A stretch of 64,000 nt of DNA from Planoprotostelium fungivorum (GCA_003024175.1 MDYQ01000014.1:124001-188000); one strand, 5' to 3'. Shown: positions 1 through 11,680, numbered from the stretch's first letter. A program made the numbers and translations. Notes: generated by a model from the sequence alone, not told the origin.

Positions 1-3000
1 GGCGTTGAGAACGTAGAAGGCTTCCATGGTCCATCTCGGGAACGAAACCTCCGCCATGTAATAGACTGGGTGATGATTAGAAGATGGTCGCGATGATGGA
101 TGTGATATCGTCGGAATCGGATCATCACGCACGTATGGGATTGATGTCTTTGAGTCCAGACAGAGTTGGGTTGAATCCAGACAGAGTCGTTTGGACCTGT
201 AGACGTCTTAGACGTCTCTCTTCTCCTCTCCTCTCACCATGATGGTGACGACTCCAAACAATTGGGCCTTCGAGTATAAGACGATGATGGAGATGAACTG
301 TGCTAGGCCCGAGATGACAAAGTGTTGGAGGAAGAGGATGCCAAAGTAGGCGCCAAATGTTCCTGCAGTTGCATCAGATGCGATCGGATGTGTCACATGA
401 GAAGATGGTCACCTCTCGGTTCGCTGATGGTGTAATAGAAGACGAGGAAGATGAGAGCGGTGACCAAAAAGGAGGGGAAAGAGGCGACCGATTTTCCAAA
501 GAAGTAAGATATGCCTGCGATTCCATCATCCAAAGAAGATGACGGTATCGGATGATGATAGTGTCGGATGATGATGGTGTCGGATGATGATGACGGTGTC
601 GGATGATGTGAACTTACCGTTCAGACCGGCAGCGTTCTCTCTCCAGTAGACAGTCTTCTCTGCTCCGAACAGACGAAGTGATACGATCATGGAGGTCAAG
701 CTGGAAACCAGAACCAACAAGAAGGCCGCTTGGGGGATCTATATACATCAACATCTCATCTTCTAAAAGTGACGGTGATGTGATGATGATGCGATGATGA
801 TGTGATGATTTCAGTTTAGACATACCTGAGCAGGTGTCGGGTTGCGATAGACGAGCCCAACGATGATACCACAGGCGATAGACAACAAGATGTCGCTGTG
901 GATCGTGCTCGACATGCGATACTGCTGACGCAGCGTCCTCACAAAGACGTAATACGCTTGCCAGAAGGGGTTCGTGTTCTGATGACATGAGGAGGAGGAA
1001 ATAAATAAAATAGAATAAATACCTTCCTCTTCGCACCGTTATACGCACGAAATTGAGTCGAGCTGTCGAAGACTGATGGCGTGAGGGAGTCTCTCTCTGG
1101 ACCTGTCTCCAGTGAGAAAAACAATAAAACGAAATAAAATCACCGCTGATGAGATCGAGAAAGAAATCGCAGGGATTTTGAAAACGTTCGGGGCTGTGTC
1201 CTTGGTTCTTAAAATATTCCAACACCTGCAGAGATGAATCCTCTTCCAAATGCCTCTCTTCACCATGGATTTGGGTCCGTTGTAGATGGTGGTACCACCC
1301 TTCTTCAGAAGTAAGATGTCGTCGAATTGATCAAAGATATCGTAACGAGGCTGATGGATGACAGCGACAATGTTGACTGTACGCATTCAGTACGTTCCTA
1401 GAATATTCCGAGAAGGTTCTCGAAATTTCACCTCCGATCTGGGTCAATCGCTTGAGAGTCTGGAGACGGTCAGACATCGTTGTAGATGAACAATAAAACC
1501 AAATAAAATCACCTGACACAGATTCAAAGACATGGCAGAATCCAACCCCGAAGTCGGCTCGTCCTACCCTCCTTCAGATCTTTCCCTTACCATTCCAAGA
1601 ATATTCCGAGAATATCTCCAGATTTTTCGAAGAATCTTCTCACCAGGAAGAGTATGGAAGGTGAAGCGACGATCTCCATGCCAATGTTGACCCTCTTTCT
1701 CTGACCACCTGATACACCCCTCCTCCCTTCATCACCCACCACCGTGTGTCTCACTTGATACAGTCCGAGCAGATACAGACAAGACTCTACGATCTATAGA
1801 GGTTGAGTCCGTGTCACGTGTGCGGTGTCACCTCTTTTAATTTCTTCCTGCTGCATCCTCTAGCCTGACGGAATTGAGCGGAGAACATTAAATTCTCGTA
1901 GACAGTCAATTCTCTGTGCATGACATCATCCTGCACATCTTTCAGTTTCTAAATAAATAAAAAGTTGAGACGTGTCGGTGTCATCAAGAAAGAGTTTCCG
2001 TCTGGTTGTAGATCTCCACAATTAGATCTCACGTATGCTCTTCATTTTACGAGAGCGTAAAGACATTCACCTGCGGTACGAAGCCAACAATCTCCTTGCA
2101 GCTTCTAATGTCAGGTGTTACCCTTCCCTTGCATCCCTGCAATTTGCCCATCACCGCGTACAGCAGCGTCGTTTTCCCCGAACCTACGAAATTTCACTCG
2201 AATTTCATCTTACGTAACCCACCGCTGGGGCCCATGATAGCCGTGATCCTGCCCCCGCGAAAAATCCCGGAAATATCGTGGAGAATTACACTTCCGTTGG
2301 GCAGCGTGAAGGTTAAACGATCAAAGGAAACGTCCACCACGGGGACTTTGTCCTGATAGACGCCCTGCCTCCATCACCCCTTCGTCTACAACGTTGTAGA
2401 TGCCTACCTCGATGTCGTCCAATTGTACGTCTTTTAGAATCGAGCCGTACGGAGGGTGGTTGACGTTCATCGAAGTCAAACTGGGTGACCTTCTTTTCAA
2501 CATGCCCCTCTTGTACTTCCTCTTCATGTTTTTGATCAGGGAGAGAATAAAAGGAATTAAAATGAGCACGACGGGGATGATGAGCAGCAGCGGCATCCTT
2601 ACAACGGGGTCTGAAGAACCTGTGACGTGTGATGATGATGATGATGTGATGATGTGATGATGATGTGATGATGATGTGATGATGAGTGATGATGACGTCA
2701 TCACTCACCCTTCGGACAAGAGATGACCACTCGCAGTGCATACCACAGAGGTGCAGGATAACAATCCGTCGGTTCGGTCGATCCTTCCCTGCAGAAATGA
2801 TTCTCCGGGCACTCTAACCTGTCTCGAGTTCGAATCCCGCTCCCTCACTCTTTTTCACTCACTGTGCGGTCGTGTTGGGACAATAGAAACCGCCCTTGCA
2901 GAGGGGAACCCAGGGCGCGCCACCGCAACCAACTTGAGGAGAGGGTAGCTGTGTATCGAAAGGTAGACACACCGCAGGGTGTCCGGCGGCGAACGTGTCG

Positions 3001-4138
3001 TTGGCATGGGTCAAGAGGGTGGCGTTGGATTGAGAAGACGTACAGTACGCGCCTTCGGGACATTTTCTCGCGCAGAGGAAATTCTCCGGGCAGTAGTAAC
3101 CTGGGAAGGTCAGGGAAGGAGGGGGGTGGGATCACCTGGGCAACACGCCACGGTACGTACGGTTACGTTTGCGTCTCCGTAGAAATTGGGTTTGACCTCG
3201 TTGACCTGCGTAGTGTTGGGTTTCGTAACGGTGAGAGTCGCGCGGACTGGATCCTGCGAATGCGCACCTGAAAGAAGCCGCCGGTGCAGGCTGCCGGCTT
3301 GTAATTGCTGGTCAGGTAACATTCTCTCTGGAAAGGGTCTTTGTGGCTGTCTTCACTGCACAGATAAGACTTTAGATAGTCCTCCGAACACGTGTCTGAA
3401 ATGAGTCAACGTTGATGTGATTCATCGATGATGGATGGAATCACCTGGAATGACATCGCATGTTTGGGCGGTGATGGGGTTGGAAGGGGGGAGGACAAAG
3501 ATGGTGGGGTTCGGAAATGGAGTGTAATGGAGACTGCCCGATGATGTGCATCGATCATTGAGATATGACCAAGAGCAGCGGTATCTGATGTGACGATGTG
3601 AGAAAAATAATGAAGACGATGGAAGGTGACGTTCACCTCTTGACATCGTATTGGCTGCATGCATGACAATCAGTGTTGTTCATGCATGGATCGAGACAAG
3701 AATCGGTCACGAGGGTCATGTTCTTCTGATTGAGTCCGTGACAAGTTTCGGTGGCTGCGTTCCACCCACACTCTTTCAGAGCAGTGCATGCGCTGCAGTC
3801 CATCGCCTCTCTGTAAGCGTTCGTGCAGGAATCGACTCCTAACGTATGATGAGGGTCGATGGTATCAACTCGGCTCACCTCCGTCGGGACACAACTTTGC
3901 ATCGGTCGTGATGTTCGCTGTCGTCGTCTGATTGAGACCCACCACGATACGAAGATCCAATGAATATGCGCAGACGCCCTTTCCAAGTGTCAAGGCCACG
4001 AAGCACTCGTCAGCCGGTCCTCCGGTGTATGGACATTCTACATCCGATCAGATCGGCTATGGACAAATGATCAATTGACTCACGTCCACTGACTGAAAGG
4101 AAGAGACAGAAAAAGACGAAGAGGGTCGATGGGAACAT
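1..4138 (-). CDS. ABCG-family half-transporter with Cys-rich N-terminal domain (partial, many introns)
   Basis: ATP-driven membrane exporter of the White/ABCG family with reverse order (nucleotide-binding domain, then membrane domain). A signal peptide ([18 protein letters not shown]) leads into a long Cys-rich extracellular region with repeated CPxxFxC units, then one membrane segment near 2.6 kb. The ABC domain follows: Walker A GSGKTTLL near 2.17 kb, Q-loop GFVPQ near 2.08 kb, signature [12 protein letters not shown] near 1.70 kb, Walker B/D-loop [10 protein letters not shown] near 1.54 kb and the H-loop IHQPR near 1.36 kb. The ABC2 membrane domain fills 1.0-0.0 kb and runs off the left edge. 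The extra Cys-rich N-terminus and membrane segment resemble the plant ABCG24/28 type. At least a dozen short introns are needed. An upstream in-frame Met lies at 4168. Substrate unknown. Confidence 0.88.
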
Positions 4139-4244
4139 CGTCTTTCTGTGGGTTTTTCTGCTCTGCATCAGGGCGAACGCGAGTCCGTTGTAGTGGTGTG
4201 TCAACGCGAGTGACAGACAGCAATGACTTGGAAGGCGACACAGC

Positions 4245-4516
4245 ATGTCGTTTGAGGACTTGGAGGCTACCCTCTTTGTGAACTGTTTCTCATATCTAAA
4301 GACATCCGAGTGTTCTTTCTCATGTCTTTCTACCTCCCGAAAATCACTTCACGATCAACTGTCGCATTGCAGCTCGAAGATGAAGAGGCTCAAATATCAC
4401 CACAAGAGGAGAAGAGATGAAGTAAGTACAGTTTATGATGATGTCGTTTGCTTCTTTGTAAAGGGGTTTCAGTTATCGAATGTTTTGTCCACGCAGAGGA
4501 GGTTTGTTTGGTGTAG
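4245..4516 (+). CDS. Small F-box-like protein
   Basis: Two-exon gene of about 76 residues. The start MSFEDLEATLFVNCFSYLKT, then a Cys/Ser-rich stretch before SRKSLHDQL, fits the F-box pattern (hydrophobic helix, FxYL, then the SLV.R.W position). F-box proteins recruit substrates to SCF ubiquitin ligases through Skp1. The donor is near 4421 (GTAAGT) and the acceptor near 4463; splicing keeps the frame to a TAG at 4514-4516. No substrate-binding repeats follow, so it is shorter than typical F-box proteins and may be a truncated family member. It is divergent from the ABCG gene with only about 107 bp between start codons. Function is inferred from weak similarity. Confidence 0.45.
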
Positions 4517-4641
4517 AGGAGAGGCCTGTCTTCGGCCTCATGTTCTCTTGGTAAAAGTTGAAAATGTCGCGAGTCGATCCATCATCTAATGGAAAGTCAA
4601 TCAAAGTCTCGGCTGGGAGATGTTGAGACTCACCGTAATGA

Positions 4642-5620
4642 TCATGGTGTGGTTTCTGTCACGAGCCAAGTGACGGTGATGGAGCTAGCTTGAGTCGGGC
4701 GGATCATCCAGCCGACTGCCCTGAGATAACCTCCCATGACGACGACTAAGAACATGCATGCGATGAGACGAGTGGCCCTCTTCCAGTGCTCATTCTCATC
4801 CGTATCTTTTGCATTCTTCCACAGACGGGTGACGAGGAAGACGGCACAGAAGAGAGGTAATGAGAGCGCCGTTAAGAGGATGGGACGAAAGAGGGTTCCA
4901 ATGAGATCGTCCGACACTTGGAATAAAAAGAAGGTGGTACAGAGAGTCATGACAGCCGCTACCATTGTGGCGAGTTCAGATAGCCACTGAGAAGGTATGA
5001 GCGACGGAACATCAACAAACGAGACGGTATCTTACCCTCTTTCCTGTTTGATAACATTTGTCTTCATTCAGATGAACTGGGATAATGTGTTGCTTCTCTG
5101 ATCTTCTCCCGTCCCTCACATCGTTCATCTTTTCTAACAAGTACGCTGATATGGGAAGTGGAAGAGACCTCCTCTCTCCAGGATTGGGCTCGCGTAATCT
5201 AAAACGCGTCAGCCGATGCACATAGACCATGCGACGCAGACGTACCTGCCCATGTGTTGATACAGTCGCTGATGGTTGTGTTTCCTCCTTTAGAAATTCT
5301 CTGCAACGTTGCACAGAAGGCGGGAATTTCAAGTCTTCCGCTTCAAGGAATGGAGCAAAGATAACTTGCGCCCGCTCCCAATATGGCTTCCAAAGTTGCT
5401 CGTAGATGCAGGGGTCGTCTATACGAAAGATAGACACACTGTTGTGAGGGGAGGTGAGAGGAGGTAGAGCGGAGCGGGGACGGAGATGATGCAGAGATTT
5501 CAAAGGGATCTTGGAGGAGATGAAAGAGACTCGAGCTCACGCCGTGCGGGCACTTGGTAGAGGTGGCTCTACAAACTGGTCTACGCATTCGGCCACGTGA
5601 CAATCATATCGTATGTCCAT
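4642..5620 (-). CDS. Unknown multi-pass membrane protein
   Basis: I do not recognise this family. Exon 1 starts MDIRYDCHVAECVDQFVEPP and splices (donor near 5540) to an exon beginning VSIFRIDDPCIYEQLWKPYW. A soluble region rich in charged residues follows, and the last exon (4642 to about 4988) carries at least three hydrophobic segments: TMVAAVMTLCTTFFLFQV, then LLTALSLPLFCAVFLV, then ATRLIACMFLVVVMGGYLRA. The intron between 4989 and 5035 is phase 0 on both sides. A possible 47 nt intron near 5190-5236 would change frame and is probably not removed. The start codon overlaps that of the opposite-strand ABHD10-like gene by 8 bp. The soluble N-terminal half and membrane C-terminal half suggest a membrane-anchored protein of unknown role. 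Confidence 0.6.
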
Positions 5621-6444
5621 ACGATTCTTCCCCCGTCCTGGAGGCCACCAGATTGCCTACATGCAAAGGAAAGGACGGTCTCCTGGCATCCTCTTTCTTC
5701 CCGGTCTAGGATCGAACATGATATCTCTCAAAGGTGATGCATTGGACAGATTTGCATCTTCTCAGGGTCTGTCTTATCTTCGTTACGATCCATTTGGACA
5801 CGGTAGCTCGTCAGGAGAGCAGACGGAAGCGACTGTGGGTCGGTGGAGACAAGATATGTTGGACATCATCGATGAAGTAAGGCCATTGACAAGGTCAATT
5901 GTCTTCTAAGAGGACACACCAGTTGTGTGTCGACGACAGATGGATCGTCGTCGGTTCCTCCATTGGAGGATGGATGATGACACTGGCAGCGAGAGACAGA
6001 CCACACAAGATAAAGGCTTTGATCGGCATCGCCTCTGCACCGGACTGCACGAGAGAGACCATCCCAAAGAGGATGGACAAGGATCAATTAGACGAACTCA
6101 CGAGAGGAACTCGATCTTACATTCAAGTCGCTGGAGGGTGGAAAGTGACTCAAAACTTCTTGGAGGAGGGAGAGAAACATTGTGTTCTCGATCAAGATAT
6201 GCATGTCGATTATCCCGTTCGGTTGCTGCATGGAACAGAAGATGTAACCGTGCCTCCATCTCTGTCCAAAAGATTGAAAGACAGGGTGAGACAAGGCCAT
6301 TTTGAATCACGATCCTGATCGAGACAGATGATTGGAGATGATGTCCAAGTGAAGATGATCGATGGAGGAGATCACAGGCTCTCGACTCCCGAGAATCTCG
6401 ACATATTGTTGAATACCATACGTAAACCTCTATTATTACAATAA
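5613..6444 (+). CDS. ABHD10: ABHD10-like alpha/beta hydrolase (acyl-protein thioesterase family)
   Basis: Serine hydrolase closest to ABHD10, which in animals removes acyl groups from mitochondrial proteins and hydrolyses some acyl-glucuronides. The N-terminus RPGGHQIAYMQRKGRSPGI and LFLPGLGSNM match the family. The nucleophile elbow is VGSSIGGW (GxSxG) near 5955, the acid is Asp in LLHGTEDVTVP near 6235 and the base is His in DGGDHRLSTPE near 6370, so the triad is complete. Three exons: the first intron is near 5878-5930 and the second near 6287-6327, both phase 0. No mitochondrial presequence precedes the conserved start, so the location is uncertain. The TAA is at 6442-6444. Confidence 0.88.
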
Positions 6445-6503
6445 TCCCCGTCAAGTTTAAAATAGATAAATCATCCGTTTTAATCTATTCGTACGGTCGA
6501 ACC

Positions 6504-7902
6504 TCATGATGTCAGCTGTGACCAGAGACCAACGCCCCTCATGATCACGTTGCGGGCTGTACTGCGGAGGTAAGATTGTGTCGTGAACAATTTCGCATTG
6601 TCTCTGGAGCTGATGATCGCATCTTGTCCTCTCTTGTGCATTTCCGTTTCATATTCCACCAAAATCCGCGACAGATCGTCTCGACTCCAATTCTCAGCTT
6701 TCAGACTGTCGAGCAGCTCCGACAGCTTCCAGGCGTCTAATAGAGCGTTGTTGCCTCCTTTAGAAGATGAGATGGTGATGAGTGGTGTGTGATTCACGCA
6801 CCTGCCCCTCTGAATGGGATCATGGCATGGGCGGCATCACCCAAGCAAGTCACTCGTCCCGTTTTTGTCTGGCTTGTGACGTCAGATGATGTGAATGGAC
6901 AAATCTCACCATAGACGACCAGCAGTAGATAGAGGTCGAGGGTCTCTGTCTTTCAATATCAAGGCCTCTTCCAAGTCTTCAACTCTTGTCGCCCGGATGA
7001 GATGATGGGCGGGGGATTTGAACGTCTCTTCTTTTGACTTTGCAATCTGAAGCCAATCTTCTCTCGTTTTCTCATGATACGATGGAAATTCAGAAGCTGG
7101 AAAAGACATGCTCCAGAAGATCTCGTCGCTGAGTGCATGATGAGAGAAGAAGAGGCAATCTGATTGCCAATCAGATCACACTCGTTCACGAGACGATGGT
7201 GATGTGTCTGAGATGGATGTGATGCACAACTTACAGCCGTAATTCGAATGTAGACCTAAGCTATCTATGATATCTGGATCTTCAAAGAGGTGCTCCGTCT
7301 CTTCTGTCCTCTTGATCTTCGCAGCCGGTCCCACATACTGTACATTGGGTGGCTCATCGCCAAACAGCTGAGATCGAATCTTACTGCTGATGCCATCGGC
7401 GGCGATCAAGAGATCGACCCTCTCTTCTATTCCGTGAACCGTTACATAGAGGTTGTCTTCATCATCCTCTCGAAAACCCTCTACGGGGGAGTTCCATCTC
7501 AGATCGATCTGCATCTCTCTTGCAATGTCGATGAGACATCCTCTCAATTGAGCACGCACGATCCTTCGATTGGATGGAATGGCTTGTTGATACAATTTCG
7601 AGTTGTTCGTGCCGTCCCATGCTTTGAACAGAGGTGTCGTAGACACAGGGATGATGATGTCTTGTATGTCCAATCGCTTGATAAATGCGTATCCTCCATG
7701 TTCATGCAGGGTCATAGAGTATCCCTGACTGCGAGAATTGATGCCAGCTTCTCTTTCGTAAACAGTGATATTATTGAACCCCATCTTCTTTAGAGCTATG
7801 GCCAATCCAAGACCCCCGGGGCCAGCACCTTGAAGATCAACGATGATGTCAGAACAGGTCCTCACCAGATATAGCTATCTTCTGGTCACGAATAGAGGAC
7901 AT
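6504..7902 (-). CDS. FAD-dependent monooxygenase (aromatic-ring hydroxylase type)
   Basis: Flavoprotein monooxygenase of the PHBH/UbiH fold, which uses NAD(P)H and O2 to hydroxylate small substrates. The dinucleotide-binding GxGxxG is rebuilt across the first intron as IAISG + AGPGGLGLAIAL, followed by TVYERE (acidic end of beta2). A DG-type motif appears as LLIAADGISSKIRSQLF near 7385. The second FAD motif GRVTCLGDAAHAMIPF lies near 6835. A helical C-terminus (LLDAWKLSELLDSLKAENW) ends at 6504. About five short introns. The head-to-head neighbour is Mia40, only about 107 bp away, so they probably share a bidirectional promoter. The substrate cannot be told; kynurenine- or salicylate-type hydroxylases are possible relatives. 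Confidence 0.85.
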
Positions 7903-8008
7903 GCTGTTGTGTCTTCAGGGTCTGTCGCTGAACCAGAAATTTCATCAGCTCCCAAAACAACGAGTGATTTACGATGAGATCAGATCACATCATCAAATCA
8001 TTCACATC

Positions 8009-8272
8009 ATGGCCAGCAAGGACTTCATCATGTTCGTGACAGCGGAGGAGACTGCAGTCCCCAACCCAGAGACACGAATCAACTGGGGCTGTCCGTGTAT
8101 TGCAAAGACATTGAAAGAATCGGTCTGTAGGAGGCCATTCGCTTCCTTCATGGCCTGTACCATGGACGTTCAAGACAAGAACATGGCACCGGAGACATGT
8201 TTCCAACAGCTGCAAGCATTCGATGCATGTCTGAAGGCCAACAACATTTCGGCGGAGGACTTAGACTCTTGA
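8009..8272 (+). CDS. CHCHD4: Mia40/CHCHD4-like mitochondrial intermembrane-space oxidoreductase
   Basis: Single-exon protein of 87 residues. It carries the redox-active CPC motif (NWGCPCIAKTL, residues about 30-35) followed by twin CX9C pairs: VCRRPFASFMAC and CFQQLQAFDAC. This is the full signature of Mia40/CHCHD4, which oxidises Cys-motif proteins imported into the mitochondrial intermembrane space. It is the short, soluble form without the membrane anchor of yeast Mia40, as in animals. The ATG at 8009 is the first in frame before FIMFVTAEE. AATAAA-like sequence follows the stop near 8310. Confidence 0.92.
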   Translation: MASKDFIMFVTAEETAVPNPETRINWGCPCIAKTLKESVCRRPFASFMACTMDVQDKNMAPETCFQQLQAFDACLKANNISAEDLDS

Positions 8273-8340
8273 AGAGTATGGATTGAATAGTGTAAAGGTA
8301 CTCGACGAATAAAAGTACATCGTGTTTCGAAGAATCCAAC

Positions 8341-8484
8341 ATGTCCATGTCGGATCTCTCATTTATCGTCATCGTTTGTCTCATCGGATGGCTTTCGTTG
8401 ACTTGGATATCTTATAGACCTAGACGTTCCAACCTGATGCTGTTCCTCTTCTCCGTCGGATGCACAGCACCTCGGTCTCCGTAG
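8341..8484 (+). CDS. Possible 47-residue hydrophobic peptide
   Basis: ATG-initiated frame: MSMSDLSFIVIVCLIGWLSL opens with a long hydrophobic helix, then a basic loop (YRPRRSN) and a second hydrophobic segment (LMLFLFSVGC). It could be a small membrane protein or only the first exon of a longer one, since a GTAGG donor-like site overlaps the stop. No family is recognised and the length is near what chance allows. Confidence 0.25.
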   Translation: MSMSDLSFIVIVCLIGWLSLTWISYRPRRSNLMLFLFSVGCTAPRSP

Positions 8485-9648
8485 GTTCTTTTGAAAGAAT
8501 GACCCGGTCCACCTCTATCGCGTGATGCTCATGGTGCGTGCCGCTGTGTGTCGTGTTCTACATTGTGGCTGGAATCTCGTCATCGTGGGTTGACAACTGA
8601 CGACGCTGGAGGTCATATCGCCCAGCCGCCACTGCCACTACCAGGGTGACGGCGCTAACCGTGAACAATTTCGTCTCTTACCGTGATCCGAACCGTGGAT
8701 GACGCAATGAGGATCTGAGATGAGAAACAGATCTACAGCTCATTCCCTGGATATAGTGTGAAACGGTGAGAACAGTGAAATGAGCCAGCTCAAAAAGCAC
8801 TCACGTGCCTATGGAAATTAAGAGGTCTCCCACATCGATGCCGCATCATGCACGGGCGGGGCGGTCAGGTGCAGCGGGAGTCGTGGTGACATCATTTCAC
8901 TGAGAGCACCCAATGTCGGAATTTGGAATGGTGCATCACAAACCGTGCACGATCGCGATCAGCCAAGAACATGCCTCCTTCATCGTCAAATAAAACGAAA
9001 TAAAATACAATCGGCCGGAGTCTCTGAGCCGCGTGGTACGTTCTACGATGCATCACAGAAAACTGCGGTGAAAGAGCTCGTCTACGGCTGCGATGCTGTG
9101 TCACGGTAATCCAGGATCGAAGAAAATCCGTAAAAAACAGAGAGAAACTTGCCCGACTGTGTGAAATTTCTACGAGGCTTCGCCCGAAGCGAGATTGGAT
9201 TTGGGATGATGGTAAGGATGCACGGGCCATTCTTCAGCGAGCAATACGAGAGAGACATGAATCAATCGTCAGACTCTAAAGTCACAGACGACTCTTCAGC
9301 TGAGCACCGAAACGAGCAGAGACAGAAGCGTTAGACATACGGAACTGTTTGGCATTGGGACGAGAGCAAGCATCACGAACTATTTGCATAGACGTAACAA
9401 CACAACGATGTACCACCACACGAACCGATCATGCCACGTCTTTCGAGACAATGAGGCTGAACAGTTTGACACTATTTATTCATAAAGACTGAGTTTTAAA
9501 TCTAATAGATTCCTCCTCTATCTTGTCATCTTCGTCACAAAAGCAGCCGTCATGTGAACCATCCTGAACCAATGAACATCATTAGCAAAGATGCACCAAT
9601 TCACAACCAGAAAAAACTGAATTCACTGCTCTACCATTCACATCATCT
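8485..9648. other. Gene-poor interval of about 1.16 kb
   Basis: No gene could be supported on either strand. Two open frames occur (minus 8892-9230, plus 9149-9334), but neither shows a recognisable domain. A copy of the intronic A/T motif (sense ATTTTATTTCGTTTTATTTG on the minus strand, about 8988-9007) lies here. Elsewhere in the window this motif marks introns or 3' ends in sense, so an unrecognised minus-strand transcript is possible. Confidence 0.5.
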
Positions 9649-10413
9649 TTATTTCTTCTCATCTGATCTCTCGATCGCCTGCATCTGATCAATCACTGCA
9701 TCGAATGGCACCATTACCTCCATGATGACCTCCTTTGGTGCATTCGAGAACAAAGTGGCTAAGAAAGCATGGAATCCCCAGTCATGATGACACACGGCCT
9801 TACAACAACCCAAGTCGGCCACTTCGATTCTAAAGATCATCGTCATCCATATGTCCGATCGATGTCCATGGTGCACGACCCACCCGAGAGCGGACACGGC
9901 ATCATCGGTTTCCATGTAGACGGTGGAACCTCTCTCTCCGATGTACTGTCGAAGTGATTAGAGGATGGAAATGCATGATGGACATACGGGGATGCCTGAT
10001 CCTGGATCGATAAAATCGGCCCAGAATCCCTTCTGGATGATGTTCCTACAGACTTGCTCTGCCCACAGACAGAACTGCAACAGAATGAGTCGATTGGAAG
10101 ATGATGGTTGTCTCGGACCTTATCTGTGAACTTGTCTCGTTCTTCGGTAACCTATAGAGGGTCAGAGGTGAAGGTGCACGACTATCACTTCTTCGCCAAA
10201 GCCACTCATATCAACAGATGCCTTCTGCCAAGTGGGGACGATCCATAAAGGATCTAATTTGACATTGGGGAAGATCTGCTTGAACGTCTTTTCAAGGTGA
10301 TCTGGGCTCCTAACACCATCAGTATGAGATGTCGATCGATAATCTCGACGATCTCACTTGGCTATGGACCATTGGATCTCTTGTTTAGGTAGATAATGGA
10401 AATCGAGTTGCAT
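9649..10413 (-). CDS. MMADHC: MMADHC-like cobalamin trafficking protein (cblD)
   Basis: Vitamin B12 trafficking adaptor; in animals MMADHC works with MMACHC to direct cobalamin to cytosolic methionine synthase or mitochondrial methylmalonyl-CoA mutase. Conserved blocks are visible across five or six exons: KQIFPNVKLDPLWIVPTWQK near 10.25 kb, VTEERDKFTDK, then KGFWADFIDPGSG (family YWADFIDPSSG) near 10.0 kb, VYMETDDAVSALG and IEVADLGCCKAVCHHDWGFH (family VDDLGCCKVIRH) near 9.8 kb, and LFSNAPKEV. Splicing near 9850-9895 joins ALG to IEVADLG in phase. The start at 10413 gives only the conserved domain, like the shorter animal isoform; an upstream exon with a mitochondrial signal is not seen. Confidence 0.85.
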
Positions 10414-10480
10414 GTTTGTTTCTTCTTGCGTCGCGTGATTATGATACAACGGGGGGTCACGTGGTGAAAACAAAATCAGA

Positions 10481-10797
10481 TCACTGCAAAGACAGCGTCT
10501 TAGCTACAATAGCTTGAATATTATCTGGCAATGGTTTGTTGATCTCGTCCTCGTGCACAACCTCCTCTGCCGGTCCATCAGATGTTGTGAATGTGATGAG
10601 TCAAAATAGTCACCGAGATAGGCACTCAATAATTGTGTATCTTCCCTTGTCTTTGCGTTCGTTACCTTTACTGTGTCGACTCTTCTGACGAGATCTGCAT
10701 GATGTGAGATAAGATTCCGCAACAGAGAAAATGTTGTACCCTCTAGAGTCTCCTGAAGCTCTAAGATGTTGTTGATGAGTTCCGAGCGGGAGTCCAT
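10481..10797 (-). CDS. SCOC-like short coiled-coil protein
   Basis: Small coiled-coil protein resembling SCOC (short coiled-coil protein), a Golgi-associated partner of Arl1 and autophagy factors. Exon 1 reads MDSRSELINNILELQETLE, matching the SCOC pattern LINQVLELQHTLE. After a short intron (about 10696-10740) the frame continues DLVRRVDTVKVTNAKTREDT and QLLSAYL, again close to SCOC (LSARVDAVK.EN...LGQYIENL). A final exon (EEVVHEDEINKPLPDNIQ) ends at TGA 10481-10483. Heptad spacing of Leu/Val supports a coiled coil. It lies 67 bp upstream of the MMADHC-like start on the same strand, so the two could be mistaken for one gene. Confidence 0.65.
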
Positions 10798-11030
10798 CGG
10801 CTGATGAGCTCTGATTCTGGCAGCGCTCAACGTCTTCCTTTATTTGATTTTATTCAGCTTTTTCAAGCCGAGAAGTGAACGAGACACACAAGCACGATTG
10901 TGCCTTCTATATCCTATAAAAGATACATTCACAATAGAATGGTTCATTCGTATATTTGGAGTTGTTCATGCGAATATCTGGAATGAAGGCCACAAACATC
11001 AAAACATTGGGTAGAAGACAATGAGTGAAT

Positions 11031-11680
11031 CTATTTCGCCTCAGCAGTGGCTGAGATAACGCCCGACTCTTGCAGCAGCGTCTTGAGCTCTCCCGATTCG
11101 TGCATCGATCTCATGATATCACAGCCACCGATGAACTCCTTGTTGACAAATACTTGAGGAATCGTAGGCCAGTTCCTGTCGTCAACATCAGGACACATCC
11201 GTTGATGATGACGCCATCAAATGATTTCATCACGTATATAGGCTCACGTGTATTCTTTGATGCCATTTCGAATGGTATCATCCTCTAAGACATTAACACC
11301 CTTGAAGTCCTTCAGACCTGAATGGAATCATCAGCGACAATAGTGACAAATCACATTTGCAAACCTTGCATTTGGAGGATGCGAACGACCGTGGCGCTGA
11401 AGCCACATTGAGGAGCTGATGGTGTACCCTTCATAAAGACAACGACTGGCTTGCTTGCGATGGTCTCTGCGATGAGATCCTTCACGTTGCCAGACCCCTT
11501 GTCCTTTGCTTCGTACTTTTTACGTATCGTCTTGAAATCATCGTGGCTATCATCATTGTCCACGCTGAATGATCTTCTGACCGATGCAAAATTTGGTCGA
11601 ACAGCCACACGAGTCTGTGCTCTGACTGCGTGGACGTTTCCACGGAGGAGGGGGAGTTGACGAGCGAGTGTGGGGTTCAT
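11031..11680 (-). CDS. GLRX5: Mitochondrial monothiol glutaredoxin (GLRX5/Grx5 type)
   Basis: Fe-S cluster carrier protein. An Arg/Ala-rich N-terminus ([20 protein letters not shown], then RRSFSVDN) fits a mitochondrial presequence. The glutaredoxin domain shows [20 protein letters not shown] with the monothiol CGFS active site, then [20 protein letters not shown] (TVP-like Thr-Ile-Pro plus the GGCD glutathione-binding motif). The family is needed to pass [2Fe-2S] clusters from the ISC scaffold to recipients. Three exons, with introns near 11.2 and 11.35 kb. The TAG is at 11031-11033. The longer open frame upstream of 11680 lacks conserved sequence and is taken as 5' leader. Confidence 0.93.

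Noticed and set aside
2826-2840. tRNA B-box-like sequence (GTTCGAATCC)
   Set aside because: No matching T-arm stem, A box or acceptor pairing is present; it falls in an intron of the ABCG gene.
8892-9230. 112-codon minus-strand open frame
   Set aside because: It reads through an intron-type motif and has no recognisable domain; kept only as a possible hidden transcript.
10481-10797. SCOC-like exons as the N-terminus of the MMADHC-like gene
   Set aside because: They match a different complete small family and end at their own stop before the MMADHC-like start.
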